Source of the DNA: Tomocerus qinae
Taxonomy: Eukaryota > Arthropoda > Collembola > Entomobryomorpha > Tomoceridae
Reading direction: 5' to 3'
Length of the DNA: 64,000 nucleotides
Assembly: GCA_020055645.1 (NCBI GenBank)
Contig: CM034548.1
Coordinates: 48,662,296 to 48,726,295, forward strand
The translations under genes were made by a program, and so were the position numbers. Each line of letters opens with the position of its first letter. Within the stretch, counting starts at the first letter, position 1. The notes below the pieces were generated by a model. That model did no database searches, was not told where the DNA came from, and saw nothing but the letters and a program-made list of their open reading frames with translations. Shown here piece by piece: positions 33,874-45,737 of this stretch.

Positions 33874-36800
33874 ATGACTATTGACATGGCCCGAAATATT
33901 TTATGGGTAACGTTTCGCTCTCCATCGGTGTCGGCAGTTTTTGTTCTTTGTCTCGCGTCATGTCTTGTTGGCACTGACACCACTGTTCCCCAAGTGGAGG
34001 ATGACACTAACAATACCATGGGGTCGGAGAAGGGATGGCTGTCGTTCGATTCTCCTGTTAAATTAAATGTGAGCCGAAAGAAAAACCCTAATCTGATACC
34101 TCCTGGGGCAATTAAAAAGCCAAGGGAAACGGATCCTATCAATGCCAAGAAAAATTCTTACGAAAATTCAATGAGTGCTTTCTGGGACAGTATAAACCAT
34201 CCACCCGGCAAACATCACAGTGGCAATCTCCCTGCAGCCGCTGCAACTCTTGCTTCCGTCTTCCAAAGATTTGCAGAAGTTGAATTACGGGTGAAACAAA
34301 CGGAGGTATTTTTTGTCACACACCCAGTCAAATTATAGTTGATTTAAAGTGTAGAATTAATAGTTTCGTTGCGTTTTAGATCTACTACAATTCCTTGCCT
34401 TTCATCCCTAAAAGGACAAAATCTGTCGAGAAACAGTCTGAGGACGTCGGGGAAAAGTTTTCTAAATTATTGAGGGAATATGAAAAAGCATTAGGGAGAA
34501 TGGAAGATGCAATCAAACGAAGTGCCGAGGAGACGCCACAGACACGAGCTCAACTTTTTGGCCAACTTCCTGTCTGTTGCGAACTTAAGACTGAAGCTTT
34601 GCAGTAAATTTTGAATTTCTCGAATCTGATTATTTATTTTCATCTACGACGTTCTAAATTCTGTTAAACAAATGGTTTATAATCTTTTAGGTACGACGAA
34701 TATTTCAAAACATTTGTAGATAAACGGGAAGCTTGTAAGACAGTTCCGAACAAATCCAAATCGTCAATGTTTACCCCTGGTAGCACTTTTAGTCAAGGTA
34801 GGACCGACAATAAGCAATAACTGCCTATTATGATATTATATATGATTGCGTCATGTTGGTATTCTGGTTTTTAGTTTTGTTAGACAATGCAGTTCAGATA
34901 CCTCATCTAAAGTGGCAGTATTTTGTTTCCCCTGAAGGGGTTCATATTGAGTACCCCGCCAACAGCTACAACTGTAAAAGCACAGGCATAGGACCCCGCC
35001 CCCTTTTTAATCCTAAAAACACCTCTGAAAGAAAATTATGGCTATTGCAAAAATCCAAAGAAGATTCAAGCAGAAACCATCGGATTGTTTTTCTCGTCCA
35101 GCTAGGAAATGATTACACTGTAGCTATGGTCAAATCCATTAAAGGCATAGGTAAGGTTGAAACACGTATGGTAAATGATAACCAATTTGGGGAGCCCATT
35201 AACTAAATGTTAAAGGTCCTAAATGAGAAATGTACGTAATAATATTAGCATTTGCAATATATCTTTTGTTTCAGTTTTACTCCTCTTAAGTCTTTTGGAC
35301 GAAACAGACAAAGTTGGCATTGTAAACACTGAACCAGAGCAGCTATGGTCCAATTTTCTTTGCGATCAAATGGTCCCCGTGACATCTTGGGCCCGCTACC
35401 AAATAATGAGCTACCTCACGCACTTAGAGTACCGCCTTAAGCCAGCAGCTAGTTCATTAGGCGATGAAACCCCAAATGATGAAGATAACGTCGACCAGGC
35501 AAGCGGATTTCAAAAAGCCATCCATATGGCGTGCCAAAACTTTTCGACTGATTCGCAATTCCCTCCATCAGCAGCTACAATAATTTATTTGACCTCTGGA
35601 ATAGATACTGATTTATTCGCCATGAAACATTTCAAAGTGAACTGCCCGATATTCATCGACACATTTGCTCTACGACCATTAAATAGTTCTGAAGAGGAGA
35701 AGTACAAAGTTACGTTACAAAATGTGGCGTCAAAAAATATTTGGAGAGTTCAAGTTTACTCAACCTCACAGGCTGAACCAGAGTCCTTTGCAGTAAAAAT
35801 GGCTGTTAAATTAAACTCAAAAAAAGAGTGGTGGTCCCTATCTGACATTTTAAGTCAGTTCTTTCCAGAGGAAAATGCAGAATCTTCTCGCTCCATCGAA
35901 TTTTCCTCTCCACTGTGGAACCCCATCACTAAAGGTAAAATAAATATGGCAATTTAAGACGAAATTTTGATTTATTTTATTTATTTATCCCTAAACAGAA
36001 GCCGTAATATACGCCAAGAAATACGTATTTCATATGGACCGCCCCTTAGGATTGGTGGCCATCGAAATCCCTTTGGCTCACTTTACTCAGCACATTACTT
36101 ACCATGTCAATGAAAATATTTGCAGCTCGAAAAATTATGCCATTCTCATTGATAAGACAGGTAACCAAATGTAAATAATTGTAAGATCTTAATATTGAGG
36201 CACATGATCAGCTACTCACAAAGACAATATGTTCTAAAAGATGCCAAAATGCCAAATAAAGAAAAAAAAAATATTACATTGAAATTATTTTGTAGGTCGA
36301 GTGATTGCTCATCCTGCACTAGGACGCCCCGACATGTCGCAAGAAGTTCTCTCTCCTATTCAAATAAATCAAGTTGAAGTTCATCATGGATTTAATTCCC
36401 TCAAAAGACAGATACTCGGGCAAAGTAGAGGATGTTCCAGCATTCAGCTAAAACACGACAAATCTTGGGTAAAACTAGTACTACTTTCTTATATACCAGA
36501 AAGTCGACGGTAATTTCCAAATACTGTTTTCACATTAGGAGATTTCCCTAACCCAAATCTGTTAAGGCTATGCGCAGAACATTGATAACGCATCCCCCGT
36601 GGGGAATAAAAATTTGCCATATTTTCTAAAACATGTATGTGTCACATATTTTCTGAGGGCTTATTGAGGCCCTTTTTTCAAAGTTCCTGCATTTTACAAA
36701 TTTATATAGTTTTTGGAGTGGGAGAAATACATGTGAATTTGAAAAACTCGTCTCGTTCTCTGTTGTATGAAAATTTAAAAAAAATAGGGCCACAATAAGC

Positions 36801-39800
36801 CCTCCAGAATTTTGTGCTCTATTGTTTGAGGCACTAAATGTTGAAATCCGTTGTCCCTCATTGGGTTTATCAATGTTCCGTTTTTCCAACACCTTTCCTT
36901 ACGGTACCACTAGACTGTACCAATTTTTAGTACGGGAGGAAGGGCGCCAATTTAAAATTAAGTCACATTCTACTGCTTGGGTTTGTTCTTTATCAAGCAC
37001 CCCGTGGTAAAATTACTCATTTCTGCTCGTCGCTAAGCAACCGTATCATCGAGGCAGCCTTAAGTCTTATTTGCCGTTTTCTTAGAAGCTGCTGACTGAC
37101 TGAATAACTAAAGTTTGGTTAAACGTGCATTTTTGAATTGTCACAAAACTGTACTAAAACTGATTTACATTTAATTCTTTGTTACCTTGCGGATACTTTT
37201 CTTCAGGAGCTAATTGATTGTGTCTGTGTTACAAAGGTGACGTATGGCTGGAGATCTGTTGACGGATATGACTACATTGTGATTCTGGCTATGTTCGGAG
37301 ACAGCGGTGGTTGCTCTATTGACAAGGAGGAAATTGTGCTGAAGAAAGCTGTTTTCAATCCCAAAGTTGACGTGCAACACCACGCCCTTCTCACCAATAC
37401 TGCTTTTTGTAACAGTCAATTGCTGAGTGTCCACAAGGCGGCTTTGTACTTGGCCCCCAGTGCATTTCAATTCCCAGCTGACGAAATAACGCCCAGACAC
37501 TCGAAGATAAATCAAGCTTTAATGGCATACATCGGGGACAGCAGCGGATTTCTTCAGAATCAAAACAGAGGACTGAAGCCCGTTATTAAAGAGCACATCG
37601 CAGCCCTGTCCAGCATCGTTTCCCCGTGGAAATCCCAACTCTTTGAGTCAGAATGGGCTAAATATATTCTCAGGAGGTTCAATTGTTTTTATGTTTTTAA
37701 TAATATATATGTATACCTAATATAACTCATAATAAAGTTTTGGCTTTCTTGTGCATAGGTATGGGACGGGTGCTGGAGGGACGTTTATGCTCCTTTACCC
37801 AGGTTCTTCCATCACCTCGGGGTACATGGCGTCATCTACTCCCTGGTATCGTTCTGCCATCAACACACAAGGGAAAATTACATTCAGCCCTCCAAGTGTT
37901 GACCTAACGTCCGGTGTTCCCGTTTCTACTCTCAGCCAGGTCATCAATGTATTCCCTTCGGAACCAACAGTAGATCATCGTAGAACTGTCCCAGTGGCCG
38001 TTCTCGCCGCAGATTTGAATGTTGGTTTCTTTCAGAAATTACTGGAAGACCTTCTGCCCGAGTGCAGAAACCACTCCATCTCACCAGACGTCAACTCCAC
38101 GGCAAATGGCCTTAGTTCAGTCCGTTGCTTTTTCATCGATTCTGCCGGGTTCATCATTTATCATCCATTTCTGACTCGTAGTCTGAAAACGCTCTCCAAT
38201 ATCCACGTGACTCAATTAGAACCCTTATCTGTGATTGACATTCTGCAGCAAGGTCACAACAATCAAGAGCTGCCAATGCAAAAGAAAATGTGTCACAAAC
38301 TAAGTGAAACTTCTTCGGCGCAAGGAAGCTTGCAACGACAGTATACTTTGTCCATGGGCATCAATGGCGTCCAGAAACTGAAGCATGGAGAACAGTGCAG
38401 TCGCTACTTGATAGTTCCAGTACCAGAAACCAATTTATACTTAACTGTCGTCTATGACTCTTGTGCCTCCGCCACCGCATTTTGTCCTTGCAGCACCGTA
38501 AGCGAATCTCTTAACAAAACAATCCCTCGTGTTGCAAAAATCTCAAAATTTAAATGGTTTACAGGTGGATAAATTATGTCTTAATTGTCTGCGAATGGAG
38601 CCGAGTGATTGTGAGTGTCCCTGTGAGTGTCCAAGGGATTCCAGCTTTTGTGTTAGAAATAACATTGCAGATCTGCCTGAAGACATTAAGCCTTGTGAGT
38701 TCCCCGCCGAAACACTTCCGATGATTCATCAGCAAGAAAGTCTGTGTCAAGATGCAGAAATTCCACCTTGTCGGGCCTCCTGTGACAATTTAAGCTACCC
38801 TTGCTCTGCCATTTCCTCTCCGCAGTAAGACCAAACTGTTTAATTTGTATAAGTGCTTAGGATATAACCGACATTGGCCATGACTTTATATAAAAGGGTT
38901 ACCCAACAACGAAGCTACTAACAATGGGAAGTTTCCAGTTCCCAACAGGAAATATGGTCATCAAAATAAAGTGGGAAATAGAACTGAAATTTTACACATT
39001 TTTGGTTTTATTTCCTATATTTCCCACTATTTTTCATTTCTTAGCATTTTCTACATTTCCGGGCGTTCGATGAAATGAGGTGGGAAATGAGAATATCCTA
39101 AACTGTGAATACAGAGTACCGTAAAATCCGAATTAATTGACCAGGGTGAACCATTTTTTCAACCATGTCATTCGTGCGAAAAATAAATAGATAAAACGAT
39201 AGGGGTGAACTATTTTTTCAAGGTAAATTTAGAAAACTTTTATTAGAATGCCAAATTTTTAAAATAAATACAAAAGGCAGTGTCAAATGAGAAAAATATA
39301 AGTAATAGAAAATAGAACACATATTAAGTGTGTCATGTTTTAAGTGTATTCAGTTATAGTCTATTTCCATTATTCCGTTTGAAGAGAAAGTCGGGACAGT
39401 TACCCTTTCGGTTTTCCTGGACTATTATTTTCAAAGGTTAGAGTAGCACTAACGGGGTTCAAAGCTTTTATAAGATGTCTACAAAAAATCCATTAAAAAG
39501 CTTAGGTTCATTATGTACAAAAGAGGGTCTCCCCACCCTCAAGGGAGGCCCCTCAAATTGGCATACACCTTTTGGCATAAAATAAATATTCCCTCAAGCC
39601 TCAAATCAACTCCAAATCGTCTGAAACGAAAAAATGGACCTAGTCGATTTACTTTCACTAACTTTGGTTTTTCATTTTCATATTTATTTGAGTGCCAGAA
39701 AGTTCAAATCTTACAAGAAGAAATGTTTTAACAACAGTTAGCACTGAAGGCAAGCCAGTATCGTCACCTTACTCCCACAATCAAAGCCGATTCGTACCCA

Positions 39801-41649
39801 GATAAAGTTCGATAGTCAATTTATACATACAAACATAAGATTAATGTGTTGAAACACATAAATATTCTATAAATTAAAGTTAGTAACATTTTGTTGAGGT
39901 GTTGAGGGAGTTGCCAATAGGCCCGTAATTGAGGCCTGCGCCCAGTAGTATCACTTTGTAGTGAGTCAGTACCCCCATATAACATACATACATACATTCC
40001 TAAATACAGCATTCTTAACATAAGCAAATTCTTATGATATTATTTTAGTATCCGCATTTACATAATATTCATATCTTAGCTATTTCTGTCACATTTATTT
40101 ATTACCTAATTATATTGACATACATTTCTACAGCAATTATTTCGAGGAGGGTCAACTATTATTTGAATGTACTTGTTATCGTGAAAATATAATAGTTGAC
40201 CCGGAAGGGGTCAACTATTTTGAACGGGGCGAATTAATTCGGATTTTACGGTATACTAAAACATACAATAAAAACTAGTGGCAATCTAAGAATTAAAGAA
40301 GGCGATATTAATCCATTAATTTAACTATACAATCACAATTTCCACCATGTTACATAATTACGGTACCCTTCCGTTACTTAATACTTAATAGAAAAAGCGT
40401 TACCCAAATTTGGTAAGAATTTTTGTAATACGAGAAGAAACGATAATTTCCACCATTGTGACTTGAGGAGTTCTGAATCTCAATTTATGCCAAACAAAAT
40501 ACGATACGCACTACTTACAATCGATATATTTGTACCCATAGAAATTGTATTGGAGCATGGCAGTGTGACTGGTGTACTCCTGAAGAGGCCCTGAATAAGA
40601 CACCCCAGTGTGAAACGTTTAAAAAATGCTACGGTTCGTTCTTTGGTTATTATCCTTGGATGTTTTCTTTGTAACATATTATTGTAAGAATAGAACTCGG
40701 GCTAGAACGGAACATAGCAAAAAGATTAAGCGAGACCCTACTTGGCCGGTCTGTCGTCACTACTTATGCATGTCCTCGTTCTACCTTTAGTTCTGCGGCT
40801 GTGAATATGTGTGTTTCGTGGCCTTGGAGCTCTGATTCGCTGCACATTACTCAAATAGAGCTTTAGTGCTCTCACCGTGGGTTATTCGGTTCTAAATAGC
40901 GGCAACTAACTTATGAACCAAAGTTCATACCACACACACATTTACTTCCTTACATTATTTTAAGATTATTTTATTAAACGTCATTGAAATTTAATACAGG
41001 ATACACGAGTAGCAGTAAACAAGGACTGAAACTAGACAATCTTTTATCGGGATTCGGAGTTGCAGGCGTATCTTCGGATCCCAGCGTAGCTAAAGTCGAC
41101 TCGGAAGTTGACGGAGACGGTGAAAGTACAATGGTGCCAATTGTGGGTGTCCTCTCTCTGTTTTTAGTGTTCTTGGGGCTCGTCGTCTATTGCTACCGCC
41201 ATCGGGCGCTGAACGGGAGCAACTCTCAGCCAGAGCTACACCTCCTTCCCCTTCAGGAAAGCCCGATGGGCTCCATCGTACCACAGGCGGGTTCCAGTCG
41301 TAGCAACAGCGACACGGAACCTGACCATGTTCCTGTCCCTCTCCACGTCCTCATCCCCAACAGGGGCAGGCGGAGACAGGGCCGCTTCCTCGCCCCGCCC
41401 CGTTCCCCCCTTGGCTCCATCGTCGGAACGGACAGCGACCACGGCTACTCGACGATGACGCCGCACGAAGACTCGGAGTGCGGCGCCCCTCTGCCAATCG
41501 TTTCGCTCGACCCACCAATCTGCCACCCGCCCCCACTCATCCCCTCCTCCCCCGCACTCCCTCCGCCACAAACCACCAATATCATTCAGCCGTTTCACAA
41601 CAATCAGTTCCTCGTACCTGTTACTGTTCATGCCGCCGCCTCTACGTGA
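33874..41649 (+). CDS. CACHD1: VWFA and Cache domain-containing protein 1, 12 exons
   Basis: Type I membrane protein of the voltage-gated calcium channel alpha2-delta superfamily; vertebrate CACHD1 modulates T-type calcium channels and acts in Wnt signalling. Exons: 33874-34305, 34380-34603, 34691-34797, 34875-35150, 35275-35934, 35999-36160, 36296-36468, 37207-37676, 37759-38497, 38565-38824, 40542-40645, 41000-41649. All introns are GT-AG and the 4257 nt close in frame (about 1418 aa; human 1274). Order: signal peptide, N-terminal region, HLKWQYFVSPEG, a VWFA domain (about 320-560) without a DxSxS metal site, two Cache regions (about 570-680 and 800-1000), Cys-rich LCLNCLRMEPSDCECPCECP, then exon 11 (CIGAWQCDWC), one membrane span near 1246-1268 and a Pro-rich tail with DSDHGYSTMTPHEDSE. 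An ATG at 33886 has better context than 33874. Exon 11 fits both phase and homology. Confidence 0.93.
36566..37059. mobile_element. TTAA-flanked MITE in CACHD1 intron 7
   Basis: A 494-bp unit starts GGCTATGCGCAGAAC and ends GAGGCAGCC, with TTAA on both sides (36562-36565 and 37060-37063). A second copy, very similar over its whole length, is at 60099-60601. TTAA targets point to piggyBac- or Kolobok-type mobilisation. There is no transposase. Confidence 0.85.
39119..40251. mobile_element. TA-flanked TIR element in CACHD1 intron 10
   Basis: The inverted ends are CCGTAAAATCCGAATTAATT and its complement, each bordered by TA (39117-39118 and 40252-40253), as in Tc1/mariner/pogo elements. Subterminal GGTGAAC/GTTGACC words also repeat in inverted form. 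A LINE 3' fragment lies inside. No transposase was recognised. Confidence 0.85.
39669..39870 (-). mobile_element. LINE 3'-UTR fragment (family of 4954-9347)
   Basis: On the minus strand it repeats the last 170-200 bp of the LINE at 4954-9347, including ACTATCGAACTTTATCT, ACGAATCGGCTTTGATTG and the final GGCACTCAAATAAATATGAA. It is a strongly truncated insertion within the TA-flanked element, itself within a CACHD1 intron. Confidence 0.85.
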
Positions 41650-41877
41650 CTTCCAAACTGTCTTCCATCAGTCTACGCTCTTCTCTTCAAGTAATGGCAA
41701 CAATCTTCAATTGCCCATGGACTTTAATTTTTCATCACCCCTCCGCTCGGCGTGTCAACTGTGAGACTAAAAATAATGATTTCATATTTTTTGAACAAAA
41801 TCAAATCTTTTGGAATATTTATGCTGTGGCACTATTAGCTACCTCCGTTGTACATTTGTCTTGTTACGTTTTGCTAT

Positions 41878-41883
41878 AATAAA
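41878..41883 (+). promoter_or_regulatory. Candidate poly(A) signal of CACHD1
   Basis: AATAAA, about 230 bases after the CACHD1 stop codon. The strand and distance fit a short 3' UTR. Confidence 0.7.
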
Positions 41884-42404
41884 AATATGCTTCATTTTAG
41901 ACATATTAACTGTTGTTTCCTTTTTAACATAATTAATTAAGGTTCCTGTAGTCTTACGTGTGTAAACTAAGGAGTAAGTTGAGCAGGCACTTTAAGTTTT
42001 TTAATTCAGATTAAAGTTTAGTCCGTATTTGTTTACAAAAGTCTTCTGAATTTACCAAAAGTGGCTTAAGGAGAATAACTCGGTAGGGCTTGTGGCTCTA
42101 GAAAAATTTGAAATTTGTAATACAGTTTGGGTTATAGCGTTGGCATGAAATCATGTTTTCCAGCCAATGCTATAATTCAAAAATTACTTTTAAAAAATTA
42201 GGCCACAAGTTCAAAGTTTTCACTTTGAAGGCGGGGGTTCGAGTCCCTCAGCCGGGCTTTACTTTTTACACATCAACTCGACATGGTTACGTTACATTAC
42301 GTTACACATGGAGGAGGGGGTTTTGCGTTACGTAGTATATGCAGGTTTCCTAAGCTCTCCTACCAGATAAATATAAATAGATTCGTAATTTTTTTCAACT
42401 CTAG
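41884..42404. other. Intergenic, nothing recognised
   Basis: Holds one tRNA-like T-arm motif (GGTTCGAGTCCC near 42237), but no complete tRNA can be folded around it. Confidence 0.4.
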
Positions 42405-43320
42405 GATTATAGATAGTTCAGCTTTATTCAAGTGACAAATCAGGCCCGGCAATTATACAAATTGCACTCAGTAAATAGTATTGTGATACTATCACCGCTC
42501 TTCCACCATAGTCACCTTTATACCATAATCTAATTAACAAATAAATATTCTAGGATTATTTTAACCTAATTTACAACATTATTTCCTAACACACTACATT
42601 ACTCTCTCCTCAGTTAGATTCCATATTTTGTTTTACACAGTCAACCAGCTTTTTTAGCGACATCTCCTTGTGTACCCAATTCCTTGAGAGTTTGTTCCAT
42701 GCAATGGCTGCAGCATGTTTCACAGACGATCTCCTAGTTTCCTTAAACATGACTCTAGGGAAAGAGCAGCTATACTTATTTTTTGTTACAAACCATCCTT
42801 CAGTACCAGATAATCTATTATTGATGTTTTTCCTTACAATCTGACTTATTTCTTATCAGACTTATTTCTCTTCTTTCCCAAATTGTAAATAGCTGTAATT
42901 TTCTCATTAATTTACAAATAGATAGATTTTTAAACATATTTTTTGATACATTTTTTCCCACGTATACCCTTGAACTTACACCATCATGGATAGTAGAAAT
43001 TCAGTATAAATCTATTTATTCTATCCTGAATTACTGACAGTTGTAATTTTGTTGTACAGCCCAGACACTTATAGCATTGTAATAAATAGATACTAAATAC
43101 TACATAACTATGTAGTAATATACCTATTACCTTCTCCGTTACTAGTCTTTTTAACATGTATAGTATGGCTAATGCTGCCTTTATTCTGTTATCTACATAG
43201 CTAAGATAAGATTTAAACGTCAGTGTCGAGTCTATTACCACACCAAGATATTTGAACTTATACACTCTTTCTAAAATTTTATTATCATACATAACATCAG
43301 AATAAATTGTATTGCTTACC
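42405..43320 (-). mobile_element. 5'-truncated LINE relic, related to 4954-9347
   Basis: The minus strand encodes the polymerase from VYKFKYLGVVIDSTLTFKSY through LVTEKVIGILLHSYVV and LSVIQDRINRFILNFYYP to a C-terminal block with AIAWNKLSRNW that stops near 42617. The first part aligns block by block with FKYLGVQLD and following of the LINE at 4954. The frame breaks at least once near 42985. A 3' UTR follows to a GAATAAAGC motif near 42410. Confidence 0.75.
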
Positions 43321-43789
43321 AAGCATGTAAAGTCCAATACTAGGTTTACCAGGGTTGCGTTTTGTCCGGATGAAATTGATTTTGTCCAGTGGACAAAACC
43401 CTTTCGTCCACTAAACACAACCATTTTGTCCGGATAAAATTAATTTCATCCGGATAAAATCAATTTCATCCGGATAAAATCAATTTCATCCGGATAAAAT
43501 CAATTTCATCCGGATAAAATCAATTTCATCCGGGTAAAATCAATTTTTTCCAGTGGATAAAAACCATTTTATCCAATTCGTCCACACCTTCCTATCCGGA
43601 TACCGTAACCCTGGGTTTAACTCTAAACTTTTAATTCGCTGGTGTAGTCTGCAGATGAAAACAGAGTGGCTACTTGCGCAGCGTTGGGAGGTTAGTTCGC
43701 TGCGCAAATAGCCACGCTGTTTCCATCTGCAGAGTACACCAGCGAATTAAAAGTTTAGAGTTAAGCCTAGTATTGGACTTTACATGCTT
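43321..43789. mobile_element. Foldback element split by a MITE
   Basis: The two arms are inverted copies of about 95 bp: AAGCATGTAAAGTCCAATAC, CTAAACTTTTAATTCGCTGG, GGCTAC and TTGCGCAGCG run inward from each side. The right arm is 43699-43789. The left arm is interrupted between 43349 and 43614 by another element and continues to 43683. The loop is only about 15 bp. Its left edge meets the LINE relic exactly, and the arm word may be partly LINE-derived. Confidence 0.75.
43350..43613. mobile_element. hAT-type MITE with internal CGGATAAAAT repeats
   Basis: The ends are CAGGGTTGCG and CGTAACCCTG. The interior has about six tandem 22-bp units with CATCCGGATAAAATCAATTT, plus GTCCGGAT/ATCCGGAT pairs near the ends. 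The flanks AGGTTTAC and GGTTTAAC are consistent with an 8-bp duplication after one small change. It sits in the left arm of the foldback element. Confidence 0.75.
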
Positions 43790-43984
43790 ACTAATAAGCC
43801 AACTAGTATACCTAAGAGATTATTTAAAGAATAGCTTGAGGTTTTCTCAATTCCATTCCATTGGCTGTATTTTTTACATTTATATTTAAAAGTTGTATAG
43901 TACCCACGCAGTTTAAATGTGCAGATATAAGTGGACAGATACAAGTAGTTTATAAGGTATACGGTGAACTTGTCTGAGAAATTG

Positions 43985-44497
43985 GTCCAAAAATGAAAAG
44001 GTGAACTGTTCCAATGACAGAGGAGAACTGCTCCAATGACAAAGGTGAACTGTTCCAATGACAAAGAAGAACTGTTCCAATGACAAAGGTGAACTGTTCC
44101 AATGACAAAGGTGAACTGTTCCAATGACAAAGGTGAACTGTTCCAATGACAAAGGTGAACTGTTCCAATGACAAAGGTGAACTGTTCCAATGACAAAGGT
44201 GAACTGTTCCAATGACAAAGGTGAACTGTTCCAATGACAAAGGTGAACTGTTCCAATGACAAAGGTGAACTGTTCCAATGACAAAGGTGAACTGTTCCAA
44301 TGACAAAGGTGAACTGTTCCAATGACAAAGGTGAACTGTTCCAATGACAAAGGTGAACTGTTCCAATGACAAAGGTGAACTGTTCCAATGACAAAGGTGA
44401 ACTGTTCCAATGACAAAGGTGAACTGTTCCAATGACAAAGGTGAACTGTTCCAATGACAAAGGTGAACTGTTCCAATGACAAAGGTGAACTGTTCTG
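43985..44497. repeat. 22-bp minisatellite, about 23 copies
   Basis: The unit is AAAGGTGAACTGTTCCAATG plus AC. Copies from about 44085 to 44490 are identical as far as I can read; the first few differ by one or two bases. Because 22 is not a multiple of 3 and the unit has no minus-strand stop, all three minus frames stay open and give the same 22-residue repeat. These frames are not genes. Confidence 0.95.
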
Positions 44498-44648
44498 AAA
44501 CAATAAATGTTGTTTTCAGCTTAGTTAAATAAATGCTGGAGGATATCTATAGAGTTTAAATAATTATTCATGACTGCAAACAATTTGAGGATACGAAGTT
44601 GTATGTGGCATGGTGTGCTGAGAAATGCAAGTTGAAATTTCCCATTAG

Positions 44649-45380
44649 TTGTGGTGTTGCTGGCATTGTGTAACCACCATGGGGGATAGCGGTGTAAATT
44701 TTGTAAAATCTCAAAGAAGTGGGGATAAATTAGCGTGTCAAGGGTACGTGTATATAAAAACTAATACTCACAAGGAAGCCCGAAGCAATATACGCAAATG
44801 TATAAGATTATGTATTGTATTGTATTGTATTTATTATCAGAAAGGTAACAGAACTGAATTCAACAACCAAGAATTACAAAAAAGTCTAAAGATTAATAGT
44901 TTTAAACTTAGAATTAACTTAACTAGTCCTAGAATTATTTTATATTTAGCAAACTCACATTAATTTCATCTTCAACGTACATAGTATTTAATAAGCTAAC
45001 AACTTGTGGTATGGTGGAGCTCCAACGCAAACTCTCTAATAATAGTAATAGGTATGGTATTGATTAGCCGAGTAGTACAAGATACTGTTGTGCCCTTAGT
45101 TTTTGCTCTGCTGCCAAATAAAATGGAAATTGCTTACATAAAATTGTTTCAAGCGATCACATCAGCTAATATAGGAGAAATTTGGAGTCCTAGAGAAATC
45201 ATCATTGATTATGAACTAAAAGTCATGAATAGCTTGAAGTGCGTTCTACCCTCTACAGATATTTTTGGTTGCCTTTCGACATTTTCAACACTTTTGACAT
45301 TCGACCCCGCTTCTTCGCTTTTAAATAGCTTAGATATTCTAAATAGTATTCATTTCATGTACTTGAAATATGTAAACTAA
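44649..45380 (+). pseudogene. MULE-type DNA transposon remnant (FLYWCH and transposase)
   Basis: Near 44690 the frame reads NFVKSQRSGDKLACQGYVYI, the start of a FLYWCH zinc finger as found in Mutator-like (MULE) transposase genes. From about 45070 another frame reads VVPLVFALLPNKMEIAYIKL, then IIIDYELKVMNSL and IFGC, the core of the MULE transposase domain with its acidic residue. A (TGTAT)n run interrupts the two. The element is dead and its TIRs were not found. Confidence 0.7.
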
Positions 45381-45404
45381 TGTTCTCTTTTATATTTTGA
45401 AAAG

Positions 45405-45662
45405 GACGAAATTAAGTTTAATCATGAAAAGTTAAAACTTCGAGTTCAAGAAGCGGAAAACAAGAAAGTGGAACGAGAACTGGCCAAAGAAAAGCAAAAC
45501 TTTGAGATGGAGCAAAAACGATTAGAACTGGAGCTTCTCAAACAAAGACAAGACTTGGAATTGCAAGACAAGCGAATTCTTACTGAAACTCTAATTAATG
45601 CATTTCGAGCAAAAATCAATTTATTATCTATTTTGAGGTATGGCACTACTGATTACAGTTGA
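45405..45662 (+). pseudogene. Coiled-coil protein fragment, probably of the Harbinger element
   Basis: About 85 residues of charged heptad-type helix (KKVERELAKEKQNFEMEQKR and following) ending in a stop at 45662. PIF/Harbinger elements carry a second, Myb/SANT-like protein whose C-terminus is often such a helix, and a Harbinger transposase lies next to it on the opposite strand. The DNA-binding part is not visible. A plausible 3' splice site (GAAAAG) lies just before it. Confidence 0.5.
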
Positions 45663-45737
45663 ATAAATTAAATCGAATAAATCAATTTTCATAGTGAGAG
45701 GCTAATAACATTATAACTATTGCTTAAACTTACAATG

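Noticed and set aside
41090-41631. Minus-strand frames opposite the last CACHD1 exon
   Set aside because: They are shadows of the GC-rich CACHD1 tail; the plus frame has clear homology.
42153-42260. Possible tRNA gene (T-arm GGTTCGAGTCCC)
   Set aside because: Only the T-arm is convincing. No matching acceptor stem, D-arm or anticodon arm can be placed upstream at the right distance.
43780-44503. Three long minus-strand open frames with a 22-residue repeat
   Set aside because: They are the same 22-bp minisatellite read in three frames; no start context, no unique sequence and no family.
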